From Oopsacas minuta (taxonomy: Eukaryota > Porifera > Hexactinellida > Lyssacinosida > Leucopsacidae), in the NCBI GenBank assembly GCA_024704765.1, contig JAKMXF010000003.1:140887-204886 (forward strand): 64,000 nucleotides of DNA, given 5' to 3'. The notes beneath the pieces are model-generated. The model searched no databases. It worked only from the letters and a program-made list of their open reading frames with translations, and had not been told where the DNA came from. The position numbers and the translations under genes were made by a program. Shown piece by piece: positions 34,247 to 44,506 of the stretch (position 1 is the first letter of the stretch; the number at the start of each line of letters is the position of its first letter).

Positions 34247-37200
34247 ATGACGTCAGAAGTAAAGCTACTAAATCTCCAGAAACAAGTTGATGACTTGAAA
34301 CGAAAACTCCGGGATAGTACACAAGATAAAGTACAAGCTATCAACCGTAATAATCAGGATTGGGAGAGGAAGCTAGCTTCTCAAGTATCAATAGCTCTGA
34401 AGAGATCACAAGCAGAACACGATACACAGATAGCTTCATTGCAGGCTGATATAGATTTACGCGTAGATAGAGAAATAGCTACAGCTACTAGTGGGAAGGA
34501 TGCAGAGATTAGGAAGATCAAGGATTCTATTGGTAAAAATACAGAGTAAACCTCTCCAGTGTAGTTATTCTCCATTTGTATACATAAAATCACACTTAAA
34601 TTGTACAAATATGTTCCTAAACCGCCATAAGTAACAATTTTCATCGGTTATATCGAAGTAATTATCGCGGCCCCTTGAGCATCGATATAACAGGAGCAGA
34701 CTATGCTAATATACTTTATTTCTATTCTTAGATAACGACAAGGGAACTGCAGTCAAATTGGCTTGCTTCAAAACAGAAGACAAATACTCAGAAATAATTA
34801 AACAGATAGAAGGGGAGTTTAAGGCTCGAGAGGCTGCTCTAACACGCGAAATATTTCATCTCTCAGGAGATAGAGAAGAAGTCAATAACCAACTCGCATT
34901 ACTCAAGCAAGCAGACCTCGAAAAGGCCGCGATAATTAAAAATCTGAATTTCGAACATGAAAAATCCGTGAAAGAACTGATTGAAGTTAGCAAACAAGAT
35001 CAATTGAAGGAATACACAAAATTCAAAGCAATTGAAAAATACGCACAAGACAAGGAAAGCGAGGTAAAACGACTAGAAGGAAAAATCGATATTCTCAAAG
35101 TCGATAAAGAAATTCTAGAAAAACAATTGAAAAAGCGGCAATCAACTCCTGACACGTCACCCTCCGTCCCTCGTATAATGCGTTACACAGAACGTGAGAG
35201 AGAACTGACTAAGAAAATACGTGATCTTGAGGATAAGGTTAAAACACTACATCGAGGTAGTAGTAGTCTATCTAATTATTCTCTTGACACTATATCATCA
35301 CCGTATAGCTATACCGAGAGTACTGCATCTCCTACAAGGTCTATTAGCTCGGATTCTGGTGAGAAACCTAGTCAACTCAAACGGCAAGTTAAGGAACTTA
35401 AAGAACAAGTTATAATGTTAGAAGATAAATGTTATGCTTTGCAACAAAAAAGTAATATCCCTGAAAGAGATTCGTTTACTAAAGAAAATATTGAAGTTGA
35501 ATATCTGGAGCGTGAGCTACAGCTTAAAGAAAAATATCACAAAGAAATTGAAGTGTTAGAAAACGAAGTGAGAGAGTTGAGACACAAAATACGTGATTTA
35601 TCTGTTAACACATCGATTTCTGGATCTACCATTGATGATATGCAAACGATAATTGATGGCTATGATGCACGTTATAAGAAATTATGTAAAGATTCCATTA
35701 TGAATCAACAGGCATATTCGTTATGGTGCGAGACTGACGCTGTTAAGAATCTAAGGAATGATTTGCAGGACAAAATTGAAGAAACGGAAGAGTTGAAATC
35801 TCAGAATAATTCGCTACAGATTAAGTGTGATAATTTTAAGGAGGAATATAGTTCTGTTCTGTCTCAGAATAATCAGCTGATCGAGGAGAGAGAAATCGCA
35901 ATTTCTGAGAAAAACGCGGTTGAGACTGAATTGAAAGTACTACAAGAAACCATGAATACTAAAGCAGAACGAATCGAGGAATTGGAAATTAATGATAGCG
36001 AACTTGTCTTTCTTAGAGAAAAGAACGAAAGTTTCAAATTAGAACAGGAAAGTTATTCTCTTATAATAGAGAAACAAAATAAAGAAATTGATTTACTAAA
36101 ATCCTATGAATCTGAAGCAAACGACTGTAAAGTTCTTCAAGAAAGCTGCGAGCAGTTACGAGAGAAAATAATCCATGAACAGACCAAAGAGAAAGAGCTA
36201 ATGGTAATCATACAAACTTTAGAAGATCAAAACTCTTACTTACAGAGCGAATTACAATCGAAAGACGATAAACTTTCTGACCTTACATCTGTTATATCTA
36301 ATCTCACTGATAAACTAAAAGTACAAAAAAGCTCTGAAATGAATGAGGTTAACCGTAGAGAAGGTCATGATATATTATTCTATCCCCCGATGTACAAAAA
36401 TAACAGAAATAATAATAACAATGATGACGAGATGAATTTTGAAGCGATTGAAAGCCCTATTACAACTGTACAGAAAATAGAATTGGATACAGAGTTGTAT
36501 AAATCTGAAGAAGCATATAACAGTGAAGCTCCACTGTCTCTCTCAACAGCTGATCAGTTATCAACTGACTCTACGAATAGTAGCGATGCACAAGATGAAA
36601 TATTTCCTCTTTCAGCTGTTGGTGAGACAGATCAGTTGATCCCCGATCAGACCTATCTCCTAGAAGATGTGAGCATAGATGAATGGTCCCACGCGTCAGA
36701 AGAGGAGGTCATCTATACCCCTAAACCTCCAGATGTCTCTCCAATTCCGACCCCGGACAAGGCATCAAAAAATTCCACCCCTGACCTGTTCCTTATTCGG
36801 TACAACTACGATCCTCTCGTATCCTCTCCCAACCCACATCCTGAGCAAGAGCTCTCCCTTAAAGCTGGGGATTGTGTATACATATATGGGATTCCAGATC
36901 AGGACGGATTTTACCTAGGAGAGCTAAATGGGGGAAAGAGAGGACTGGTCCCGTCTAATTTTGTCGAGAAAATGCCCTATCCTGGGTTCCAAAACGATAG
37001 GAACCTAGATGTCCCACAAAAGAACATTCCCCCTACTCCTCCCACAGTTGAGGACAGGGGAACAGTGGGACCATTGGACCTATACACACAGGGTACCTCA
37101 GATCAGCTGCTACACACATACACTTCAAATCTGAGTAATATTGTTGAGGAAGACGAATCACTTTTGGATAACTCAAATCTAACAAGAATTTCTGGAAACA

Positions 37201-38894
37201 TTTCAAGTACAGAGTCAATTGACAGATGTCAAACTGAGGATAATTCCTCAACAGAATCACTCGATAAAATTACTGATATACAAACTCCAGTAGCTTCACC
37301 GCGACATATCCCTCAAACAGCTGATTTACGTGTCAAATACACTGACAATGACGTAGAATTATCCTGGACTGTACCTCCTAATATGCTCGACACCATACAA
37401 GGATATCATGTTTCAATTGGTAGTGAAATTACACAATATATAGAAGGAGCGAGGAACACATTTCTATCGATGAATTCTCTAGAAGATAAGCTTAATCCAG
37501 GTAGATACACACTAGTTATTTGTACAGTTACGAACTATGGATATTCTGATCCTGTAGAATGTACTATAGACACAACACTACTGAATCCTCCGTATGAATT
37601 GAGGGTAGTAGAAGATGGAGCTTGTGTGTTAATCAGCTGGTCTTCACCTGATACATTTTCCCTGTCAAGTCCATTAGTATCATTCACAGTGTATTTGAAT
37701 GATACTATATTAACTAGTGTTGATTTCTCAGATTTCTTGGTAAGTAAGGGTGTGTCAATTCCTCGTGTTGATCTTTTGAAGTTTTACGAATCTAGCCCCG
37801 ATCAACAAATGAGTCTCACTGTCAAATCATTTCTGAGTGACGGACGTTTCTCATGTCCCAGCGAAATTCTAGATCTCCCTCTGCAGTTTCTAACACGTTT
37901 TGAGTCAACTTCCGGTAGCATGACAGTTGAATCTGAATCCAGTGAAGGATGTTCCAGACATTCCACAAGCTCTGAAAGTGAAGTATTAGAAGTATTTCGT
38001 AGATCTTCTATAGAATCTGATCAGCTGTTGAAAGCAAGACAAAACACTTCGGATGTAGTAAGCAAACCTCCTCTAGACAGACATACACAACTTATCCAAT
38101 CAACGGGCTCCAAACAGAGGCAGAGTTTCACACCAAATGAAGAGAATCTTTTCACAGAGCTAGAAGCACAAGGGGAGCCAGATTTCTCTCAGGAGATGTT
38201 TGCTCTACAACAAAATTCAAGTCAATCTGATAGTGACGATGATAAAGCTCTGTATGCTGAGATTCCCCCTCTTGACGTCACTGTTACTTACTACGTAGCT
38301 TTATACGACTATAATCCTGTAGACCAATCACCGAATAGAGGCGAATATCAATCTGAATTGCCTCTTAAGAAAGGCGAAGTTATAGCTATTTTCGGTGGAA
38401 TTGATAATGAAGGATTTTTCACTGGACAAGTTGACACAAAAGTTGGGTTAATTCCTTATAATTTGATTGAAAAGATTAACTTGTGCGATGTGAGCGGAGA
38501 GACAAGCTCAGCGCTTTTGTTCCAAGCAACTAAACAGGCCTTCCCCTCTCGAAATTTCACAGCTCTCTACTCCTACAATCCACGTACTGACTCTCCAAAC
38601 TGTGATGATGTTGATGACGAGCTCTCTTTCAAGAGTGGTACCTCCATCTCCATATTTGGAGATGTTCAAGACGATGGATTCTTTATTGGAGAACGAGACG
38701 GACAACTTGGATTTGTCCCTTCTAACTTCATCGAGCCTGTCGATCATATTAAACCACAAGACACCAAACAATCGACAAACGAATCAACAAATACAAAAGG
38801 CGCTACCCACCCACAAGGCGAAATTCCTAAATCGAACAAAAATATTTTAGCTAAAACAAAAGGCATATTCAAAAGTCTTTCCAAGAAATCCTGA
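34247..38894 (+). CDS. RIMBP: RIM-binding protein (SH3 - FN3 - SH3 - SH3 active-zone scaffold)
   Basis: Exons 34247-34532 and 34732-38894 join in phase 1 to 1482 residues. The first 660 or so residues are coiled coil, followed by an acidic Ser-rich region. SH3-1 (about 780-845) has ALYDY-like IRYNYDP and GLVPSNFVEKM. Two FN3 modules lie at about 955-1150 (ELSWTVPP, SWSSPDTFSLSSPL). SH3-2 (about 1280-1345) has ALYDYNPV, and SH3-3 (about 1372-1440) has ALYSYNP and GFVPSNFIEPV. This SH3-FN3-SH3-SH3 order is that of RIM-BP/RIMBP2, which links RIM and voltage-gated calcium channels at release sites. Vertebrate proteins have three FN3 modules; I see two clearly. The start codon overlaps a TGACGTCA octamer. 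The intron holds part of a family A element. Confidence 0.9.
34592..34703. mobile_element. MITE family A, partial copy in RIM-BP intron
   Basis: TTAAATTGTACAAATATGTT, then AATTATCGCGGCCCCTTGAG and ATCGATATAACAGGAGCAGAC; the left terminus is missing. Confidence 0.65.
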
Positions 38895-39399
38895 ATACAC
38901 TTATGTATACACAGAACTAACACACAACCTTATCTCTTGTATATTATACTAGTTATTTGTTAATCTATCAGTTTCTATGCAAATTGACTCACTTGAACTA
39001 TACCTCTACTATTTTTGGCACAAACAGTTATAGCCCATAATTATTTATAGAAGTAATTTATGTAAATGAATGAGTATCTAATCAAGTAATTTATTTGTTA
39101 TAATGGTTTAATACGAGGGGAGGGTGTCCTCGCGCTTTCATGGCCCGATTGTCTAAATTAACGGCCCTTTCTTAGTGTCCGTGCGGCCCAAAGCCCTGAA
39201 CAAACTTTACAACGTTGCATACAGAAGAACCTCTCCATCAGGGGCCGTGTAACCGGGAAATTTCTGGATTTCAACCTACAAAATTAGCTTACTATTATCA
39301 AAAAATAAATTTGTGTATTATGTATGCTACTCGAATTTGTATTTTAATTCTCTCTTTTAGTTGTTATTACTTGTTTATATTATTGGCTGTTAATTTAAG
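38895..39399. other. spacer after RIM-BP
   Basis: No gene is seen. A GC-rich block at 39110-39210 looks repeat-derived. A polypyrimidine tract with TTTTAG at 39351-39360 suggests a splice acceptor for the next gene. Confidence 0.45.
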
Positions 39400-40758
39400 A
39401 TGGGCTGTGGTTCTAGCTCTCAATCTGATACAACACATTCCATTCAACAAACATCAGTAACAACAACAACAACAACAACAACAAACAAACAACATGTACC
39501 TTCTCTTGACACAACAGCACTTTTCAGACAAGATAATACTCAACCTGATATCAAACAAACTACTCATTCATCCCATAATGTTGATACAGCTATAAACGAA
39601 GATATCCAACTTAAGCGTATGAGTTTATAAATATACCTAAATCTGACATTACTTTCATGTATAACTTTTCCCACAGCTATTCAATCAGATACACAGAATA
39701 CATCAAATGACATATCTATATTCGCTAAATCAGACAGATTAGTTAAAGTGAATTCATTATACAATCTGGGTTCGATATACATATATGCTACTTCAAGAGT
39801 TGAATACCATATTTGTATAATTCAGACTCCGATATAATCGGGTATTTTGATATATCTGCCTCTAGTATAACAGGAGTGACTGTATTCACATATACACGTG
39901 GATATATACCTTGCTATATTCCTGTAGTTACAGGAAGAACACAAAACTGATATAAAGGAAGATCTACAGTTGAATGGGAATCAAATCTTAGCTCAACAAT
40001 TACGAAATAAAGTTAGCTAACCCTTTAGCTCAAAATTCATATTATATATTGGACAAAATTTCTTATTTAGCAACTTGACTGTAAATCGATAAATAAGGAA
40101 AGAACTAAAAGAGAAGTGAAATCAGCAAATGAAATTAATGAATCTCAGAAACAAGAACACAAGGTTACTAGAGTAATGTATAGGTTATACATTTCATACC
40201 CTTGACATCATTAGCACCGACCCTGGGGGCAAGGGCCTCGGCGGCCCTGGATGGCAACTGAATGAATTCAATGGAATGTATGTTTCCGTGTTTTTATAGA
40301 TTGAAGAGGATTTCATTGCTCATAAACTGGTTAAAAGTAAAGAAATATCAGATACACAAAATAACAACAGAGAAAATAATGATACACATGCAAGCAGAGT
40401 TAGTATTTATGTTTAAAATTTACTTACGAGTTACGACACTTTATTTTATCAATAATATCTTCTAGACTGATGTATTAGATGATACTTATATTGACTCAGA
40501 AGAAGAACCCGTTATATTAGAGAATGATACGTCTTATAACAGAGATACTGGTGAGTAGTTTGCATACGTTCATATAAGTACAGGTAAAACAGGTTTAACA
40601 CCAGAAGTTCCCAGTTTCCACAGGCCAGTGTATGGAAGTTACACTCTACCAATATTTAAACTGTTCGTTGTTTAGGAAACATTTGGGGAGACTATTATCC
40701 ATCAGAACAACCTGATCCCTTAGATCTTGAAGCACCAGACTCGGTGATTATTATGTGA
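39400..40758 (+). CDS. unrecognised acidic protein with myristoylation/palmitoylation-type N-terminus (7 exons)
   Basis: I assembled seven small exons with matching phases: 39400-39616, 39677-39747, 39934-40011, 40098-40163, 40300-40398, 40466-40550 and 40676-40758, 232 residues in all. It starts MGCGSSS, a good N-myristoylation plus palmitoylation signal. The middle is Thr/Gln/Asn/Lys-rich and probably disordered (a run of eight Thr near residue 20). The end is acidic with DDTYIDSEEEPVILEN and GNIWGDYYPSEQPDPLDLE. I recognise no family. The exon 3 start has an alternative acceptor that adds two residues, and a downstream splice could replace the last five residues. It lies between RIM-BP and SNAP-25. 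A membrane-anchored role near them is only a guess. Confidence 0.6.
39767..39885. mobile_element. MITE family A, diverged copy (intron of the 7-exon gene)
   Basis: CATATTTGTATAATTCAGAC, ATAATCGGGTATTTTGATAT and TATAACAGGAGTGACTG match the right half of the family; the left end is eroded. Confidence 0.6.
40604..40652. mobile_element. family B remnant (intron of the 7-exon gene)
   Basis: GAAGTTCCCAGTTTCCACAG followed by GGAAGTTACACTC resembles family B termini. It is short and diverged. Confidence 0.4.
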
Positions 40759-41271
40759 TATACCATATATGGTATATGTGTATATTTATTTTAGACCTCT
40801 CTTATCAACTATTAAATCTACTTTCTATCTTTATGATAACGCATATTTGTCTGTATATATCTCTTTATGGAATTACACACCCAGTAATCTTACTAAGAAT
40901 ATTTTCAAAGATTATGATGACCAGTTCCACAAGAAAATAGAGCATGTGGGGTGATTTCATTCCCATTTTCGCATTATTTTGCGAAGTTATCTATGAAGCC
41001 TGTTTTATTCGTTGAATTATGAAGCACTGTACTTACTACAGGGGGGCAAATGAATTGCCCCGCTGCTTACTTTTCCTTATTAGCATATACGCCGTGTACA
41101 TCCACCATAGATACGTATTAACAACCAGGCAAAATCTCAATTACCTAAACTCTAACAAACAATTTATAATATCAAATTACACTATCCAAATGTTATGCAT
41201 AGGATAAGTTATTACTTAAACTGGCTCAATCAGTCTATTCACGTATTCCTACAGACTCACCAGAAGAAGAC
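40759..41271. other. spacer before SNAP-25
   Basis: No gene is called. Open frames here lack features. A 7-bp stem (GGGGCAA/TTGCCCC) with a 5-nt loop is at 41043-41061. The sequence TTCCTACAG ends 17 nt before the SNAP-25 ATG. Confidence 0.45.
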
Positions 41272-41919
41272 ATGAATTATAACAGAGGACCAAATGTATC
41301 GCATGCAGATGACATGGAACAAATGCGGGGTCAGATCGACAAGAAAACTGACGAGTCTCTAGCCGCTACCCGAAGGATAAAACAGATAGCTGTCGAGACG
41401 GAGCGTACCGGTGCGGACGCACTCATCACTCTACACGAACAAGGAGAACAGCTAGACAATGTTGAAGATAATCTGGAGGACATAGGCTCTGCCATGAAGA
41501 GAACAGACAAGGAATTGACAGAACTTGAAAAATGTTGTGGGATCTGTCGGCTACCAGGTAGTAGAGTTAAAAGCTACCAAAAATCTAAAAACTACAAACA
41601 AGCGTTCGGAGCAAAGGCGCGTAAACAGGAAATGATTAGTAGCCAACCAGGCAACTATGGTGCAACCGGGAATGTGGTAACAAAACAACCAAAAGGCCCA
41701 ATAATAAACCGAGTTACAAATGACGTCAGGGAAGATGAGATGGAAGGAAATATGCAAGATGTTAACAGAATGTTGGATAACATGAAAAACATTGCGGGGG
41801 ACATGGGTGATGAATTGGACAGACAGAATGACCAACTTGGGCGTATTGAGAAGAAAATAGTAGCAAATGAGGAACATATTCGTGTGGCTAACTATAGGGT
41901 AGCAAAACAAATGAATTAA
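41272..41919 (+). CDS. SNAP25: SNAP-25-like Qbc-SNARE
   Basis: A single-exon frame of 215 residues (human 206) with two SNARE motifs. The first (about 15-80) contains ADALITLHEQGEQLDNVE with the zero-layer Gln. The second (about 150-212) contains IAGDMGDELDRQNDQLGRIEKK with its Gln. Between them, FINRVTNDVREDEM-like INRVTNDVREDEMEGN is conserved. The palmitoylation region is reduced to Cys88, Cys89 and Cys92, because the downstream cysteines of the vertebrate CCGLCVCPC block are replaced by RLPGSR. SNAP-25 pairs with syntaxin and synaptobrevin for vesicle exocytosis. A splice-acceptor-like TTCCTACAG precedes the ATG. Confidence 0.93.
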   Translation: MNYNRGPNVSHADDMEQMRGQIDKKTDESLAATRRIKQIAVETERTGADALITLHEQGEQLDNVEDNLEDIGSAMKRTDKELTELEKCCGICRLPGSRVKSYQKSKNYKQAFGAKARKQEMISSQPGNYGATGNVVTKQPKGPIINRVTNDVREDEMEGNMQDVNRMLDNMKNIAGDMGDELDRQNDQLGRIEKKIVANEEHIRVANYRVAKQMN

Positions 41920-42289
41920 TACCTGTCTGTTTGTATATAACTATGTTGTTAGTTCTTATACGTATATGTAATTCCTACTCTATATACTGACTTTGTTATC
42001 AATATTACTTGAATATGAATGTTCTAATCTAAGTGTAAATAGGATATCTAATTTGGCAGACATAAATAATCGAAAAACTTGCTCTATAGTTTTCAATTTT
42101 AAGCCTTAGTGCAGTAGTCCCATCCTGGGGTCCATGGAACCCTTGGTGGTCTACGGACGACAGTAGGGGTCCACAGGATCTCAAAATTAGTATCTCAGTC
42201 ATGGCCACTGAATTGGGAACTGCTATCCTATCCTGGACAAACAAATAAATAACATTTCTTATTACGCATTTCAATTAACTATATAAGCA
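41920..42289. other. spacer between SNAP-25 and the HbrB gene
   Basis: Contains a family D element (42111-42228); nothing else is seen. Confidence 0.5.
42111..42228. mobile_element. MITE family D (hAT-like), copy 3
   Basis: GCAGTAGTCCCATCCTGGG and GAATTGGGAACTGC are the ends; GGGTCCATGGAACCCTTGG and GGTCTACGGACGACAGTAG are the interior. Confidence 0.75.
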
Positions 42290-43024
42290 ATGGCCGGGAA
42301 TGAGAAAACATCATTCCGTCTAAAAAAACGTTCAAAGAAGAGCGCAGTTAACGCTGTTCCCTTAGAAAAATTCGACTACTTAACTCTGCGTAAAAACACT
42401 CACTGGCTGGCTATTATTGGCTATGTACAGCCATTATTTCGTGAACCGTTCTTATATCCACGTGGCATGGATCCTGTGGACGTTAACAAACGTATAATAC
42501 TACTACAAAGTAATAAGGAGAATGAAGGTAAACTACAGTATGTGCTTCAAGAGGAAGTTAAGCGGTTTTTAGTTGCTATAAGGGACAGTTTGAAGAATTT
42601 ATCCGGTCCTGAGTTATTGAATAAAATCGCTTCAATTTGGAAATCTTTATTTGCTGTTACAATACCGTGCATGACTGCTCTATTCTCTCAATTTGAGACT
42701 AAGATGCCTGTGCATAAGATTATAATGAATATTTTTCGTGACGTCATCTTGTTTAAGGTTAAAATCAAAGATAGTCTTGTCGATGCAAGAAAGGAAATTC
42801 AAGACGCAGAGTTTCCAGACCGGAGTTTAATACCTCGCGAAATTACACACATGTTTCTGATCTTACAAATGGAGATCGATTTCTATCCTGAGTTACAGGA
42901 AATGATTATTTTAGCCATGGATGATCAGTATGAGCCTATATGGGCCCCTGTAATCTCTATTATAGAGGAGAGATGTGATTCTCCTGAATTCTCTGAAGTT
43001 GGAGTTCAGAACAAAATTCAATAG
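42290..43024 (+). CDS. HbrB-domain protein, PRR5/Protor-like mTORC2 subunit
   Basis: A single-exon frame of 244 residues. From about residue 40 it is all helical. Blocks resembling the HbrB/PRR5 domain are KIASIWKSLFAVTIPCMTAL (compare the DxxxxFFxxxLPxLQAIF pattern of PRR5), then MNIFRDVILFKVKIKDSL (compare LRxFRNAITLSVKLEDAL) and a final MFLILQMEI. PRR5 and PRR5L bind Rictor in mTORC2. The match is by pattern, not by long identity, so the family is probable rather than certain. The Pro-rich tail of PRR5 is absent. Confidence 0.6.
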   Translation: MAGNEKTSFRLKKRSKKSAVNAVPLEKFDYLTLRKNTHWLAIIGYVQPLFREPFLYPRGMDPVDVNKRIILLQSNKENEGKLQYVLQEEVKRFLVAIRDSLKNLSGPELLNKIASIWKSLFAVTIPCMTALFSQFETKMPVHKIIMNIFRDVILFKVKIKDSLVDARKEIQDAEFPDRSLIPREITHMFLILQMEIDFYPELQEMIILAMDDQYEPIWAPVISIIEERCDSPEFSEVGVQNKIQ

Positions 43025-43145
43025 AATATTATTTGTGAGAGTTATGAATATTATATCATTATAATATACGTAGATTCTTTGGAAATATTATTGTTATCTA
43101 ATTGGTAAGTATATAGGGGATCGACTGCACGGTTTGGATTAATCA

Positions 43146-43400
43146 GGGGAGGTGTTGGAACCATGCACATATATAATCTGGTGGAATATGACTCTAGGAG
43201 CAGTTCAAACGTTACGTAACGTTACCTAGGGGTAAAACTTCTGGAATTTTGCGTGACATAACGATAGAATGACCTCTTTAGTATGTACCAATAGAAGTCC
43301 CATTGGTCGCTACAATTCATCTTGTCGTTTTCAAGAGGTAAATTAACAAGATAAGTTCATAAGCTTGTACATAAGAGTTTTAATCCCGAAACACCTCCCC
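43146..43400. mobile_element. possible inverted-repeat element in spacer 43025-43478
   Basis: GGGGAGGTGTT (43146-43156) is exactly inverted as AACACCTCCCC (43390-43400). Between them is a perfect 16-bp palindrome AACGTTACGTAACGTT (43208-43223). There is no second copy in the window. The rest of the spacer shows no gene. Confidence 0.4.
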
Positions 43401-43478
43401 AGCTGAACATGGGAAGGGTTTGAAATACGTATACGTCTAAGTATTTTACGATTCTTATTACTTCATTAGATCTATTCT

Positions 43479-44366
43479 ATGCTCCTTCGAACATTCCGAT
43501 CTACCATACCAGCAGTTAAGAGAATGTATTCTCAAATAGCAGCATATGATAAATACACTACGCTAAAGGTAACCGCCCCATCTGAATACGTATGTCATGT
43601 AGAGCTGAATAGACCTGATAGTCTTAATTCTATGAATAAACAATTCTTCACAGATCTCCGTCAATGTTTCGAGCAAATTTCCTCTGATTCTTCTATTCGT
43701 TGTGTAATGTTATCCGGTGCAGGGAGATTCTTCACATCGGGATTAGATTTAAAAGATGCAGCATTATTGACAAGTGATCAACCCGATGTAGGTAGGAAGG
43801 GGTTGGCTCTCCTTAGGGGGAGTATAACACCATTTCAAGAGTCGATTTCATCGCTTGAGAAGTGTTCTAAGCCTGTCGTGTGTGCGATACACTCCGGCTG
43901 TGTCGGGGGTGGGGTAGACTTGGTTACAGCAGGGGATATTAGGCTCGCTACTTCTGACGCTTACTTCCAAATAAAAGAGATTGATATTGGCCTAGCAGCT
44001 GATATAGGAACGTTACAACGATTTCAGAAAGTCATTGGTAACGACAGTATATTCCGTGAATTAGCGTACACATGTCGAAAACTGTTTGCGGATGAGGCAT
44101 TCAAAATTGGTTTAATTAGCTCAATTTTCGTTAATAAAGAAGAAATGATGAAATTTGCATTGGAAACTTGTACCATAATTGCTAGTAAAAGTCCTATAGC
44201 AATACAAACTAGTAAGAAAAGTATTAACTATTCGAGAGATCACTCGGTTAAAGAGGGGCTGGAGCATGTAGCTGCATGGAATATGACGATGTTACAATCT
44301 GAGGACCTTATTAAGGCTGTTATGGCTGCTGTCAATAAGGAAAAACCGGTATTTTCTAAGTTGTAA
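43479..44366 (+). CDS. ECH1: delta(3,5)-delta(2,4)-dienoyl-CoA isomerase
   Basis: A single-exon frame of 295 residues (human 328). The N-terminus is basic with MLLRTFRST, a likely mitochondrial presequence. The C-terminus ends SKL, a peroxisomal PTS1, so dual targeting is kept as in mammals. The crotonase fold shows GRFFTSGLDLKD and the oxyanion segment GCVGGGVDLVTAGD. The catalytic acids of the family are present in GGGVDLVTAGD and IKEIDIGLAADIG. YSRDHSV and WNMTMLQSEDL near the end are nearly invariant in ECH1. The enzyme shifts double bonds in odd-numbered unsaturated fatty acids during beta-oxidation. A TTCATTAG acceptor-like site lies 9 nt before the ATG. Confidence 0.95.
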   Translation: MLLRTFRSTIPAVKRMYSQIAAYDKYTTLKVTAPSEYVCHVELNRPDSLNSMNKQFFTDLRQCFEQISSDSSIRCVMLSGAGRFFTSGLDLKDAALLTSDQPDVGRKGLALLRGSITPFQESISSLEKCSKPVVCAIHSGCVGGGVDLVTAGDIRLATSDAYFQIKEIDIGLAADIGTLQRFQKVIGNDSIFRELAYTCRKLFADEAFKIGLISSIFVNKEEMMKFALETCTIIASKSPIAIQTSKKSINYSRDHSVKEGLEHVAAWNMTMLQSEDLIKAVMAAVNKEKPVFSKL

Positions 44367-44506
44367 TTGTTTTGTATGTGATTTGCTATATAGACTAGAG
44401 TATATTGCGCATTAATTGGTGTTTATTGTCAAATTCTTTGTTTGATTCATTACATGAACTATACTCACGCAGTTAATGCTTCCGAAATATCTAAACTAGT
44501 TGCTAG

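Noticed and set aside
40200-40260. GC-rich patch in an intron of the 7-exon gene
   Set aside because: Too short, with no partner copy, to call an element or exon.
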